64,000 bases of DNA from Corylus avellana (GCF_901000735.1 NC_081547.1:1178001-1242000); one strand, 5' to 3'; counted from the first letter of the stretch, positions 36,601-48,340 are shown. Notes: generated from the sequence alone by a model not told the origin. Program-made: numbers and translations.

Positions 36601-39277
36601 TCCGATAAATGTCCTATTATTTATGTATTTAAGTGTGCTGAAATAATCTTGAAGCTTCTGTTTTGTTATTGATTATGTTGATGGTGTATTTGAAGTATGT
36701 AGATGGAACGACTGATATAACACGAACAGTTCATTTTGGAAAGCCTTCAGAACATGAGAAAGCATCCTATACTGCAGTAGGTGTCTTCCATTGGTTGCTT
36801 TGAAGATTCTATGTTCATTTGATAGTTGATTATTTTCTAACTTTAATACAAGGAAAATAGTGGTTTCAAAAGGTACATATCCAATTAATACAAGATTACT
36901 CTGATCTTCTTAAATCATTAAAAGTATGCAAAAAAGAAAAAAGAAAACAAATATGTTGTCGAATGGGAAAAAAAGAAAGAAAGAAAAGGATAGAGTTTAA
37001 TACTCTCAGATGTCATTTGTCTATAATTGATTATCAGAGGAAGAAAATAAACTTGAATTTAATGTTTCATCATTATTTTGAGTTGGAGTTATAAATACAA
37101 ATTTTGTTCCTCTGAAGTCTGAACCATCTATTTAGGATAAAATTTTATTGGGGTCAGTTGTTTAGGCTTAGAGAGGATTTCTTTTTAAATGTATTCGCTA
37201 TATTTAGGAAGTTTAAATTCTTTTCTTGCCTTGTTTTTTCCCAATATATTGATATTATATACATACGGTATGTATGTGTGTATGTATTTATGTATTCTTG
37301 TTGGTGACCAATATGTTCGCTTCATAAGAAGTTTCTTAATTTGATAAATTTTGAGCAGGTCCTCAAGGGTCATATCGATCTGGGCAATGCTCGATTTCCT
37401 AATGGAACAAATGGTATTGCAAGCTCTCTTTTTTTTTTCCCCACTTTTGTATGTAAATTTTTTTCATATTTAAATGAGCATCTTTTTTTAAGTGTATGTT
37501 TGTAGATCTGCCAAATTTGAAGATAATGAAATGTTTTCATCTGTTTACTTTTTCAGGTCAAGCCCTGGACATTCTTGCTCGAATTCCTTTGTGGATGGAT
37601 GGTCTTGATTACCGACATGGTACTGGCCATGGAATTGGGTCTTACCTAAATGTTCATGAAGGTAATTGATGAATGACAACTTCTGGCTTTTTGCTATTCT
37701 CTACCCAGTTTAATTTAAGTGCTTGTTTTTTGTTTGTCCCTTTATTGTGCAGGACCTCATATGATTAGTTTCAGGCCTCAGGCTCGAAATGTGCCACTAC
37801 AAGCATCCATGACTGTAACAGATGGTTAGTGTCATTGCCATTTGTTATCATTCTGTTACTAAAATAACAAAGCACTAAAGACGATACTTAGGACCACTAT
37901 ACATGGACTGCCAATCTTATTTTGTTGATTCCATCTGGGAAATCTAGGCAGAGTGAGTGGCAGACAGGTGTTCATGCTTAGAAAGGACATATGTGATAAC
38001 TACCCTTTGTACTACTATCCCTTTTAGCAACAATGCAAAAAATGCTCGGGAATCTCAAATTTTCTGTTTTAATTTAGTTTATTTTATTTTAATTTACTGG
38101 GTTCTTTTTCTTGATGGGCAACCTGCATCCTGCCGTGCATATACTTGTTCTTTGAGTTCTCAACTTGTATTTTGCTGGGGCAAGTTTGGTCCCATGAACT
38201 TCTGGGACAATAATCCACACTAGTGGATTGGTCACATGCTCCAAAGATAAGCAGTCATTTGACTTGCTGTTATAGTTTAAACTAAATCAGAAGTTTGGTA
38301 TCTCTTTATTATATGCTGCTGGTTCTGGATTTGTTTCTCCAACTCAGTTCTTTTACTTTTTCCTGAAATTTGAAAATGTTTGTTTTTTACTACACCATTG
38401 CAAGTTTTATAACTATGCATTGTAATTACAATTCTCAGAACCTGGTTACTATGAGGATGGAAATTTCGGTATAAGATTGGAGAATGTGCTTATAGTCAAG
38501 AAGGCCGACACAAAATTCAACTTTGGAGACAAGGGTTACTTGTCCTTTGAGCACATAACATGGGTAAGTTTGTGATACATTCCTATTGAAAATCATCTTG
38601 TTTTTCATGTGTTTTTTTAATTTTTTAATTTATATATGCCTATCACATAATCATAGAAAAATAAATGTGTAATCATATGATGATGTGATTAGCACATGAA
38701 TTTTGAAGTTTGATATTAGAGGGACATTGCAACTAACCTCATAATTTAAGAGGTTGATTGCTCAAATTTAAAGTTTAGGAAGACATAGGAAGTGACCGCA
38801 TAGTTTTAGGTGGGAAAATGCATTACCCATGGTTTTAAATTCTCTTTACCACCCATTCATTTCATAGCTCATCAATTTAAAAGGAGTGCTGACTTGCAAG
38901 AGTATTTAAGTTTACTGTAATATGATTTGCGCATCATGTCTCCTACATTTTTGTGTAAAAGACAACAAAGTTTATAATTCCAATGTGTGCTTGCGAAGTT
39001 TAGAGTTATGCTATTTGCACAATGGTTTGTGCACAATCCATACGGGATACAGATATGCACTCTGATTCTGAATTATTAATTGTTATTTATTTCTGATGAT
39101 TCATTTTATTTCCAGGCACCATACCAGAGAAAACTGATTGACTTGAGCCTTTTAACTTCTGAAGAGATAGATTGGCTTAATAGCTACCATTTGAAGTGTA
39201 GGGATATTCTCGCCCCGTACTTGACTGAATCTGAGGAGGCGTGGCTGAATAAAGCCACCGAGCCTGTAAGCGTTTAG
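30671..39277 (+). CDS. APP1: Aminopeptidase P (Xaa-Pro aminopeptidase, APP1-like), 16 exons
   Basis: Exons: 30671-30763, 31071-31134, 31535-31674, 31983-32267, 32420-32542, 32803-33102, 34434-34520, 34717-34784, 35404-35470, 36388-36522, 36696-36776, 37359-37413, 37557-37661, 37753-37824, 38439-38563, 39116-39277. Joined, 653 residues. Two creatinase-like N-terminal domains precede a pita-bread M24 metallopeptidase domain from about residue 370. Metal ligands inferred from the human XPNPEP1 pattern are D450 (DSGAQ), D461 (DGTTD), H524 (GTGHGIG), E559 (EPGYYEDG) and E573 (IRLEN). Catalytic histidines H430 and H533 are present. It releases the N-terminal residue from peptides with proline second and is probably cytosolic, as no transit peptide is seen. 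Exon 4 ends at an apparent GC donor. Arabidopsis APP1 has been linked to auxin-transport-inhibitor binding. Partial copies lie at 45473 and 61204. Confidence 0.95.
33565..33608 (+). other. G-run cluster in APP1 intron 6 (possible G-quadruplex)
   Basis: Five runs of three to five Gs within 44 bases, in an otherwise AT-rich intron. The spacing is compatible with a G-quadruplex in the transcript. An internal GGGCCC could instead form a hairpin. Confidence 0.4.
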
Positions 39278-40161
39278 GCCATGGAAAAGAGATTGGTGCT
39301 AAAGCTTGCCATGTACACGGTGATTTTAATAATTTGCTTGATATCTTTGGACCTTAGTATTCCTTATGCTTGAGTCAATCTACATGCTGCTTATGATTTC
39401 GAAGCTTTAATTGGCTTTTTACCTTATTTTAGGATATGCCAATTCCCAGAAGGTGGAAGAACTTAATGCTAATAGTAGTAATAATTTGCGCTTCATGCTG
39501 ACGGTTGAGCACCCTAAGCACAATTTAGCCTTGGCTTTTAAGGGCCACTTTAGACCGTGATTACAAATAGAAACCTTGGTTTTTTAAGATTTTTATTAAA
39601 TTTAGAGGACGAAACTATTTTTTATTTTCTTATTCAAATAAATTTTACAATAGTTTTGGACTCTTTCTTATTTTTTTTCTATGCCATTTAAATATTCTTT
39701 CAAATAAATGTTAAAAAAGAGAGGAAAGAAATGAGAGAGAGCTATTTTCTTAATAAAATAATGGTAAGGAAAGTAAAACTCCTATTCTAAATTTAGGATA
39801 ACACTTTTGCTTTTTTTGGTTTAGAGAACACCAAATGAATGTGTTGTATGAAACTTTTTAGAATTTAACGAGTTTGTTACTAGTGTTTTGACAATAAGTC
39901 TGCTTTTGCCATGTTGCTTTCTGTCAATGTTTCGTCCAATAATTTAAGAGATCGAATGATCTGTCAAAAACAATCATATATTTCATATATCTCATTAATT
40001 AAAAATATATCACATCAACTCATACATTACACGGGATATGCCACACAAAAGTAGGTACTGCCGGCCAATGTATCCCCATCGTCAGCCACCGCGCTAAGAA
40101 AACAAATAAGTAAACATACATAAACACCACCTCCATTTGCTAGTGGCTCATGGTGGAGGCT
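39278..40161. other. Spacer between APP1 and the UGT pseudogene
   Basis: 3'UTR of APP1, then AT-rich DNA with no coding signal. The same spacer is repeated downstream at 45634-46524. Confidence 0.6.
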
Positions 40162-41587
40162 TCACTTTCGTGCATTTGCTTTGCCAATTTGAGACACGGC
40201 ATTGAAAGAAGAACCACTCGGAGTCAAAGCCTTTTTCCCGCTGATTTTAAGCTCCTTAACTCTAGCCCTCATAGCCTTCCCTTCCGGTTCCTCCATAACT
40301 TTTCTCACCATTATCTGAATCTCCTCCCTTCCAACCACTCTTTTAGTCGGTGCAATCTTAGGTCGTACAGCCACTCCAACCTCTTTAGCCAGTTTCGTAG
40401 CATTCATTTTCTGCTTAGCGTAGAGTGGCCATGTTATCATCAGCACGCTGCTTAGCATACTCTCCAGAGACGAGTTCCACCCACAATGTGACAAGAAGCC
40501 TCCCAAAGATCGATGGCCCAAGATCTCCGATTGCGGGGCCCATTGTGTGAACACCAATACCAAACTGTGGGTCCGCTCCAAGAACCCATTGGGCAAGTAG
40601 TTTAATGCATTATCGCCTGTGTCTGCGGATGCAATCTTCTTGCTGGGTGGGCGTTAGGGGTGTCAACTCAGTCTGGTTTCCCTGTTTTTAGCCAAAACCG
40701 AAACCGGAATAGGGACCCCGGTTACTGGCTGATTCCGGTTTTACCCGGTCCGATAACCGGTTTTTGAAGAAAAATAGTTTTTAGGCTTATTTTAGGTATT
40801 GGGCCTAAAATAAGCCCTCTTTTTTTTTTTTTCATAAGTTAGCTCATTTAAAAAAAAAAAAAATTGTTAGTCTTTTTGTCTAAATTAAAGAGACTTTGTT
40901 GTGATTGTACCAAATAATTAAAAAATAAACTTAAAAAAGCCCAAAAATCCTAAAAAATCAATGTTTTTACCTATATGGGCCTTAGAAATAAAAATTCAAT
41001 TTTTTAAAATACCCTAAAAATCATTTTAAATTAGGTACATAAAGAAAACATTAAAACAATAAAAAGTAAAAATAGAGAAGTGAAATGAAGAAGAGGACTA
41101 GAGGAGAAAATGTAGAAGAGGAGGGGCTTGCAGTGTGATGTGAGAAAAGAAGATGAAGGAGACTTAGAGGAGAAGTGAGAACTGGAGATGGGAGACTTAA
41201 ACCTAAAAATTAAAAAATTAATATATATATATACCGAAAAATCAGAAACTCGATTTCGGTTCCTGATTAAAAAATTCAAAAACCGAGTACTTTGGTTTTG
41301 GTACCCGATTTTTACCGGGAATTTCGATTTTCCAGTAATTTTTGACACCCCTAGTGAGCATGTCACCCACATAAATCTCTGCCTGCTCAGCTCCAGCCCC
41401 AAGGCCAGCTCGGTGATTGGCTGCGCCAAAAGAACCCCAAGACTCCTAAATGAAATATAAAGCACCGACTCAACTGGTTGCTCGTCTAGCCAATCCAACA
41501 ACTGGCTCCTCGAAGCGGGCGGTCCAGCCACTCTGATGAGCGGCCCAACAGCGTAAACCGGTGCCGATCCGTAACTCTCTTCCTCCC
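40162..41587 (-). pseudogene. UGT72-like glycosyltransferase pseudogene, copy 1
   Basis: The C-terminal part (40654 down to 40162) encodes PPSKKIASADTG, then a full PSPG box beginning WAPQSEILGHRSLGGF with HCGWNSSLES, and ends GKANARK. An hAT element (40655-41353) cuts it at the FMWV segment just before the position of WVVRPP in intact relatives. The part upstream (41587-41354) carries YGSAPVYAVGPL and SVLYISFRSLG, where intact copies have SFGSGG. At 41588 a Ty3 LTR begins and the N-terminal half is not seen. It cannot make a working enzyme. Confidence 0.9.
40655..41353. mobile_element. Non-autonomous hAT element in UGT pseudogene copy 1 (699 bp)
   Basis: Perfect inverted ends TAGGGGTGTCAA / TTGACACCCCTA, with CCGGTTTTTG- and AACCGG-rich subterminal sequence. 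Flanking 8-mers gtgggcgt and gtgagcat match at 6 of 8, differing by transitions, so the insertion is fairly old. Removing the element with one target copy would restore the UGT reading frame (WVTRPPSKK), which shows that it entered a coding exon. Confidence 0.88.
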
Positions 41588-42000
41588 TGTCACTAGCTGT
41601 GAAGATGATGCTGAGTGGCAGATACAAGAAGATGATGTGTTGAGCTGGATGATGATGTGAACAGCTGGCAGATGTGTGAAGATATTCCACGTGCAGTAGC
41701 TTCCAAAGAGGAGTAGTAGTTAAGTCTGTTAGTGGTTAGGAGGAAGTTGTAATACAGTTAGGAGGTTGTTAGCTTGTAAGAGAATTATAAGTAGTTTTCT
41801 CTTCATTTTGTAAAGTCAGCTTTTGGAGTTGTAAAGTTCATTCTTGAACTGGGAGAATTGCACTCTCGAATGTGCTAGGAGGTTGGGCTACCCTCGAAGT
41901 GGCTTTTTCAATAAGAATCATTCTTTCTTTCTCTGTCTTTTCTTCTTTTCTTTCTTTTCTTGCTCATTTCATTACAGTGCAACATAACAGCACTGTAACA
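41588..42000 (+). repeat. 5' LTR of the Ty3 element
   Basis: Begins TGTCACTAGC and ends CACTGTAACA, with the short TG...CA termini expected of an LTR. The left boundary is exact because the sister pseudogene copy diverges at this base. The preceding five bases, ctccc, would be the target duplication, but the right side is not in the window. Confidence 0.85.
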
Positions 42001-42002
42001 AG

Positions 42003-42014
42003 TGGTATCAAAGC
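42003..42014 (+). other. Primer-binding site (tRNA-iMet type)
   Basis: TGGTATCAAAGC, one mismatch from the usual plant TGGTATCAGAGC, two bases after the LTR. Confidence 0.8.
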
Positions 42015-42082
42015 CCTTGATCCAGTTGGTTCGTATATTTTCTTTTCTTTTTTTCTTTCGTTACATGAAAAATAGTTTTACA

Positions 42083-44982
42083 ATGGCAGAGGATACACTC
42101 TGGGAGCAGGGCCGGCAGTTAAAAGAAGTCCAAACTGAGGTTTTGGAGCTAAGAAAGGATATGAAGGATATCCCTGAGATGAAAACGACATTGAATAAGT
42201 TGATGGGAATGATGACATCAATTTTGGCCAAAGAGAAGCAGCCTATTCACCAGAATGGGGAGGAGGATGCTACAGATTCAGGTTGTAGGGTTGCTCAACG
42301 GTGGGGAAAGAGTCTTGATGAGATTCACACTAAGGCTATTAGGTTGGAATTCCCAACTTTCAATGGTGACGACCCAGATTCATGGTGTTATAGAGCCGAG
42401 CAATTCTTTGAATTTTACGACATTCAAGAAAGGCAGAAATTGAGAATTACTGCATTCCACATGGAAGGTAAGGCCTTATCATGGTTTCAAGCCTTAAGAA
42501 ATACTAATAATCTGTCTAGTTGGAATGATTTTTTGATTGCTATTCAAGTTAGATTCGGTAAGGGGGCATATGATGATCCTATGGAGACCCTATCTAAACT
42601 GAAACAAGTTGGCTCTTTAGAGGAATATAAAACTCAGTTTGAAATATTGGCAAATAGAGTCTTATTGTTGATTGATTCTCACAAACTGAGTATGTTCTTA
42701 GGGGGTTTGAGAGATGACATTCGATTACCTGTGAGAATGTTTAATCCCAAGACCTTGAATGATGCTTATGCTTTGGCACGAATTCAAGAGGAATGTCTTG
42801 CAACTAACAGTAGGTCAGGGAAACCTGTTTGGAGAAATCAAGGAGTAGGAAATGAGAGTAGTTATGCAGCCAATAAGGGTGGAAATTCAGTTGGGAATAG
42901 GGTGCAGTTTTATAATGCACCAAGGCAAAATCATGGGGGTTTTGGAGGTACCAATCAGACCAAAGGGTTTATTAATGATACTCCTAAGGCTATAGTTCCA
43001 GTTCAGAAAATTTCTCCTACCCAAATGGATGAGAGGAGGAAAAAGGGCTTATGTTACTCATGTGATGATAAATGGAGTAGAGGTCATGTGTGTGCTGTGC
43101 CTAAACTATTCTTAATTGAAGAAGTGGAAGGGCTGAAAAGGGTTATGGAGATGACTACTTCTGGCCAAGAGGAGGAGGATCCAGGGAAATTTTTTCTGGA
43201 TGCAGACCCTGAGATATCTCTCAATGCTATTACAGGAACTCCAAATCCCAATACAATGAGAATTATGGGAGTTTTGAAAGGGCAGCAGGTGATTATTCTT
43301 ATTGATTCAGGGAGTACTCACAATTTTGTGGATTCCCAGTTAGCTGAGAGGCTAGGAATTGTGAGCTCCAATAGGGATGCTATTATGGTGAAAGTGGCTA
43401 ATGGTCAAACAGTAAGAAGTCCAGGGAAAAGTTCAGACTTGTGTCTTAAAATTCAAGGGACAAACTTTAGGGTAGATTTGTATATTCTACCATTAGCAGG
43501 GTGTGATGTGGTTTTAGGCATACAGTGGTTGAGATTGTTGGGTCCAATTTTATGGGACTTTGGCCATTTAACTATGGAGTTTCAGTTGGGTGAAGTGAAG
43601 TGTTGTTTGAAGGGTTTGCAGCAAGGCCCTCCCTTAACTTTTGAGGATGGGAAGTCCAATAAGTGGTTGAAGAAAAATAGCAAAGGAATTATGCTACAGC
43701 TTATCAATGCTGAAAAACAGGAAGAGCAGCAAGTTCAGAAGGTGGAAGAGGGTTTGTTCAGTGATATTCTTGCAGAATTTAAGGATGTTTTTCAAGTTCC
43801 TACTGAGCTTCCACCATCTAGATCACATGACCATGCTATTAACTTGAAAGAAGGGGAGAAACCTGTTTCAGTTAGGCCTTACAGGTATCCATTTTTTCAG
43901 AAGGAGGAGATTGAGAAGATTGTTAAAGGCTTGCTGCAATCTGGTGTAATTCGACATAGCACCAGTCCCTTCTCTGCTCCAGTCATTTTGGTGAGGAAAG
44001 CTGATGGAACATGGAGGATGTGCATGGATTACCGAGCTCTCAACAAGGTAACTATTAAAGATAGTTTTCCAATTCCTGTTGTAGATGAATTGTTGGATGA
44101 GCTGTTTGGATCTACAATTTTTTCCAAATTGGATTTGATTTCTGGTTATCACCAGATCAGAGTAGTGGAAAAGGATATTCCTAAGACTGCTTTTAGGACA
44201 CATGAGGGTCATTATGAGTTTTTGGTTATGCCCTTTGGTTTAACTAATGCTCCTTCTACCTTCCAAAGCCTAATGAATCATATTTTCCAACCTTATCTCC
44301 GGAAATTTATCTTGGTATTTTTTGATGACATTCTCATCTTTAGCAAGGATGAAAACACACACAGACAACATTTACACATGGCCTTAGACATTTTGAGGAG
44401 ACACAAGTTATTTGCCAAGATGTCAAAGTGTAGATTTGGATGTGCAAGGGTGGATTATTTAGGCCATATTGTCTCAGCAGATGGGGTAACAGCTGATCCA
44501 GGGAAAATTCAAGCTATGGTTGAGTGGCCATTTCCAACTAACATCAAAGCTTTGAGAGGCTTTTTGGGTTTGACAGGTTACTATAGAAGGTTTATCAAGG
44601 GATATGGATCTATTGCGGCTCCATTAACAGCCATGTTGAAAAAGAATGCATTTACTTGGAATGAGGTTGCCAAGGAGGCTTTTCAAAGCTTAAAGACTGC
44701 AGTAACTCATGCTCCTGTTTTAGCATTGCCCAACTTTGCTCAACCCTTTGTTATAGAATGTGATGCAAGTGGAGTAGGGATAGGAGCAGTTTTGATGCAG
44801 CACAATAAGCCCATTGCTTATTTGAGCAGAGCATTAAAGGGGAGAGCTCTTCTTATGTCCACTTATGAGAAGGAGCTGCTGGCTTTGGTGACTGCAATTC
44901 AGAAGTGGAGGCCTTACTTGTTGGGACAAAGCTTTGTAGTCAGAACAGATCAACAAAGTCTGAAATTCTTGCTCGAACAGAA
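42083..44982 (+). CDS. Ty3/Gypsy gag-pol polyprotein (partial, 966 codons before the gap)
   Basis: Starts MAEDTLWEQG after the primer-binding site, with a coiled-coil-like N-terminus. The gag core reads RLEFPTFNGDDPDSWCYRAE. A zinc knuckle variant CYSCDDKWSRGHVC lies at residues 324-337. The aspartic protease motif LIDSGSTHNF has its catalytic Asp at 408. Reverse transcriptase has VFFDDIL with Asp 748 and 749, preceded by VMPFGLTNAPSTFQ. RNase H begins ECDASG at about 892 and is cut by the N run. The frame has no stop, which suggests a fairly recent insertion. Replication is inside virus-like particles by copying its RNA. Integrase is expected beyond the gap but unseen, so the chromovirus question stays open. 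An upstream in-frame ATG at 42002 overlaps the primer-binding site and is unlikely to be used. Confidence 0.92.
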
Positions 44983-45082
44983 NNNNNNNNNNNNNNNNNN
45001 NNNNNNNNNNNNNNNNNNNNNNNNNNNNNNNNNNNNNNNNNNNNNNNNNNNNNNNNNNNNNNNNNNNNNNNNNNNNNNNNNN
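44983..45082. other. Assembly gap of 100 N
   Basis: Exactly 100 N, a common placeholder for an unknown distance. Sequence on the right repeats sequence found 6.36 kb to the left, so the join may put two haplotypes in tandem. Confidence 0.95.
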
Positions 45083-45472
45083 ATTGCAACTAACCTCATA
45101 ATTTAAGAGGTTGATTGCTCAAATTTAAAGTTTAGGAAGACATAGGAAGTGGCCGCATAGTTTTAGGTGGGAAAATGCATTACCCATGGTTTTAAATTCT
45201 CTTTACCACCCATTCATTTCATAGCTCATCAATTTAAAAGGAGTGCTGACTTGCAAGAGTATTTAAGTTTACTGTAATATGATTTGCACATCATGTCTCC
45301 TACATTTTTGTGTAAAAGACAACAAAGTTTATAATTCCAATGTGTGCTTGCGAAGTTTAGAGTTATGCTATTTGCACAATGGTTTGTGCACAATCCATAC
45401 GAGATACAGATATGCACTCTGATTCTGAATTATTAATTGTTATTTATTTCTGATGATTCATTTTATTTCCAG

Positions 45473-45633
45473 GCACCATACCAGAGAAAACTGATTGACT
45501 TGAGCCTTTAACTTCTGAAGAGATAGATTGGCTTAATAGCTACCATTTGAAGTGTAGGGATATTCTCGCCCCGTACTTGACTGAATCTGAGGAGGCGTGG
45601 CTGAATAAAGCCACCGAGCCTGTAAGCGTTTAG
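45473..45633 (+). pseudogene. APP1 exon 16 fragment with a frameshift
   Basis: Matches the last APP1 exon (39116-39277) but is one base shorter. A T lost in the run that encodes SLLTS makes a stop immediately (AGC CTT TAA). The preceding intron end with its acceptor is present; everything upstream is lost at the gap. Either a dead duplicate or an allele with a damaged C-terminus, since the missing part would be the last 40 or so residues. Confidence 0.85.
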
Positions 45634-46524
45634 GCCATGGAAAAGAGATTGGTGCTAAAGCTTGCCATGTACACGGTGATTTTAATAATTTGCTTGATAT
45701 CATTGGACCTTAGTATTCCTTATGCTTGAGTCAATCTACATACTGCTTATGATTTCGAAGCTTTAATTGGCTTTTTACCTTATTTTAGGATATGCCAATT
45801 CCCAGAAGGTAAGATGATGGAAGAACTTAATGCTAATAGTAGTAATAATTTGCGCTTCATGCTGACGGTTGAGCACCCTAAGCACAATTTAGCCTTGGCT
45901 TTTAAGGGCCACTTTAGACCGTGATTACAAATAGAAACCTTGGTTTTTTAAGATTTTTATTAAATTTAGAGGACGAAACTATTTTTTATTTTCTTATTCA
46001 AATAAATTTTACAATAGTTTTGGACTCTTTCTTATTTTTTTTCTATGCCATTTAAATATTCTTTCAAATAAATGTTAAAAAAGAGAGGAAAGAAATGAGA
46101 GAGCTATTTTCTTAATAAAATAATGGTAAGGAAAGTAAAACTCCTATTCTAAATTTAGGATAACACTTTTGCTTTTTTTGGTTTAGAGAACACCAAATGA
46201 ATGTGTTGTATGAAACTTTTTAGAATTTAACGAGTTTGTTACTAGTGTTTTGACAATAAGTCTGCTTTTGCCATGTTGCTTTCTGTCAATGTTTCATCCA
46301 ATAATTTAAGAGATCGAATGATTTGTCAGAAACAATCATGTATTTCATATATCCCATTAATTAAAAATATATCACATCAACTCATACATTACACGGGATA
46401 TGCCACACAAAAGTAGGTACTGCCGGCCAATGTATCCCCATCGTCAGCCATCGCGCTAAGAAAACAAATAAGTAAACATACATAAACACCAACTTCCATT
46501 TGCTAGTGGCTCATGGTGGAGGCT

Positions 46525-48340
46525 TCACTTTCGTGCATTTGCTTTGCCAATTTGAGACACGGCATTGAAAGAAGAACCACTCGGAGTCAAAGCCTTTTTC
46601 CCGCTGATTTTAAGCTCCTTAACTCTAGCCCTCATAGCCTTCCCTTCCGGTTCCTCCATAACTTTTCTCACCATTATCTGAATCTCCTCCCTTCCAACCA
46701 CTCTTTTAGTCGGTGCAATCTTAGGTCGTACAGCCACTCCAACCTCTTTAGCCAGTTTCGTAGCATTCATTTTCTGCTTAGCGTAGAGTGGCCATGTTAT
46801 CATCAGCACGCTGCTTAGCATACTCTCCAGAGACGAGTTCCACCCACAATGTGACAAGAAGCCTCCCAAAGATCGATGGCCCAAGATCTCCGATTGCGGG
46901 GCCCATTGTGTGAACACCAATACCAAACTGTGGGTCCGCTCCAAGAACCCATTGGGCAAGTAGTTTAATGCATTATCGCCTGTGTCTGCGGATGCAATCT
47001 TCTTGCTGGGTGGGCGTTAGGGGTGTCAACTCAGTCTGGTTTCCCTGTTTTTAGCCAAAACCGAAACCGGAATAGGGACCCCGGTTACTGGCTGATTCCG
47101 GTTTTACCCGGTCCGATAACCGGTTTTTGAAGAAAAATAGTTTTTAGGCTTATTTTAGGTATTGGGCCTAAAATAAGCCCTCTTTTTTTTTTTTTCATAA
47201 GTTAGCTCATTTAAAAAAAAAAAAAATTGTTAGTCTTTTTGTCTAAATTAAAGAGACTTTGTTGTGATTGTACCAAATAATTAAAAAATAAACTTAAAAA
47301 AGCCCAAAAATCCTAAAAAATCAATGTTTTTACCTATATGGGCCTTAGAAATAAAAATTCAATTTTTTAAAATACCCTAAAAATCATTTTAAATTAGGTA
47401 CATAAAGAAAACATTAAAACAATAAAAAGTAAAAATAGAGAAGTGAAATGAAGAAGAGGACTAGAGGAGAAAATGTAGAAGAGGAGGGGCTTGCAGTGTG
47501 ATGTGAGAAAAGAAGATGAAGGAGACTTAGAGGAGAAGTGAGAACTGGAGATGGGAGACTTAAACCTAAAAATTAAAAAATTAATATATATATATACCGA
47601 AAAATCAGAAACTCGATTTCGGTTCCTGATTAAAAAATTCAAAAACCGAGTACTTTGGTTTTGGTACCCGATTTTTACCGGGAATTTCGATTTTCCAGTA
47701 ATTTTTGACACCCCTAGTGAGCATGTCACCCACATAAATCTCTGCCTGCTCAGCTCCAGCCCCAAGGCCAGCTCGGTGATTGGCTGCGCCAAAAGAACCC
47801 CAAGACTCCTAAATGAAATATAAAGCACCGACTCAACTGGTTGCTCGTCTAGCCAATCCAACAACTGGCTCCTCGAAGCGGGCGGTCCAGCCACTCTGAT
47901 GAGCGGCCCAACAGCGTAAACCGGTGCCGATCCGTAACTCTCTTCCTCCCTCATGGCCGTAAGCGTGGTGGCATCCAGATCTTCCCACGTGTTCACCAAA
48001 ACCCCATCGCTCTTGCGCATCTCCGACCCCACCTGTAGGAAGGAATTGTATTCCGGCTTTGTCCGGTTCATCATCGGATCAACCAAATCTTTGGGGCGAA
48101 AAGACATGCAACCAGGGAGCCTTATCGGTTCTTTCTGATCAACGTACTCTCCTTGTCAAGGATTGGCGCGTATAACATCAACGCAAGGGGCCACGCAGAG
48201 GTAACAAATACGTACTTCAACATGTGAAACTCCTCGGCGACTTCCCATGCCGGAGTTCCAAAAACATCGACGACGAGGGCGCTGGGGGTGGGCTTCAGGG
48301 CGGAGATTTCGGACCGGAGAGTTGGCCCGATTTCGACCCA
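46525..48340 (-). pseudogene. UGT72-like glycosyltransferase pseudogene, copy 2
   Basis: Same C-terminal and middle parts as copy 1, with the same hAT insertion (47018-47716), and an extension toward the N-terminus. This adds LVVDVFGTPAWEVAEEFHML, YVFVTSAW, then a frameshift near 48157 between LDKE and EYVDQKEPIRLPGC, then PKDLVDPMMNRT. The sequence stops matching near 48340, about residue 94 of intact relatives, so the catalytic histidine region is missing. Lesions are therefore a 5' truncation, one frameshift and one transposon, plus loss of two glycines in the SFGSGG motif (SFRSLG). Confidence 0.9.
47018..47716. mobile_element. Non-autonomous hAT element in UGT pseudogene copy 2 (699 bp)
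   Basis: Same length, same ends (TAGGGGTGTCAA) and same flanking 8-mers as the element at 40655-41353. It was therefore already inside the UGT before the duplication, or the two are alleles. Confidence 0.88.

Larger units (their letters stand above)
38725..41587. repeat. Duplicated block, copy 1 (APP1 3' end plus UGT pseudogene)
   Basis: Repeats at 45083-47950 in the same orientation. It covers APP1 intron 15 and exon 16, the intergenic spacer and the split UGT pseudogene. Differences seen by eye are about a dozen substitutions and four small indels, all in the first about 1.4 kb; the following about 1.45 kb looks identical. Copy 2 begins exactly at the edge of the 100-N gap. Confidence 0.9.
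41588..44982 (+). mobile_element. Ty3/Gypsy LTR retrotransposon, truncated at an assembly gap
   Basis: 5' LTR 41588-42000 (413 bp, TGT...ACA), two bases, then a tRNA-iMet primer-binding site TGGTATCAAAGC at 42003. A single gag-pol frame follows and stays open up to the gap at 44983. RNase H is cut and integrase and the 3' LTR are missing, probably because of the gap and not a deletion. It lies inside UGT pseudogene copy 1. The second pseudogene copy lacks it at the same position. Confidence 0.92.
45083..47950. repeat. Duplicated block, copy 2
   Basis: Counterpart of 38725-41587, offset +6358 at the start and +6363 by the end. Indels include one T lost in APP1 exon 16, about 8 bases gained, 2 lost and 1 gained. 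Copy 2 has no Ty3 element and continues past the copy 1 breakpoint into more of the UGT pseudogene. Confidence 0.9.

Noticed and set aside
41031..41690. 219-codon minus-strand frame reading from UGT into unrelated sequence
   Set aside because: It is a UGT pseudogene fragment running into the hAT element and, at the other end, the LTR. It is not a gene.
38725..47950. Treating the second APP1 exon 16 as an alternative last exon of the active gene
   Set aside because: It lies behind an assembly gap and a retrotransposon, has an early stop, and the active gene already has an intact exon 16.
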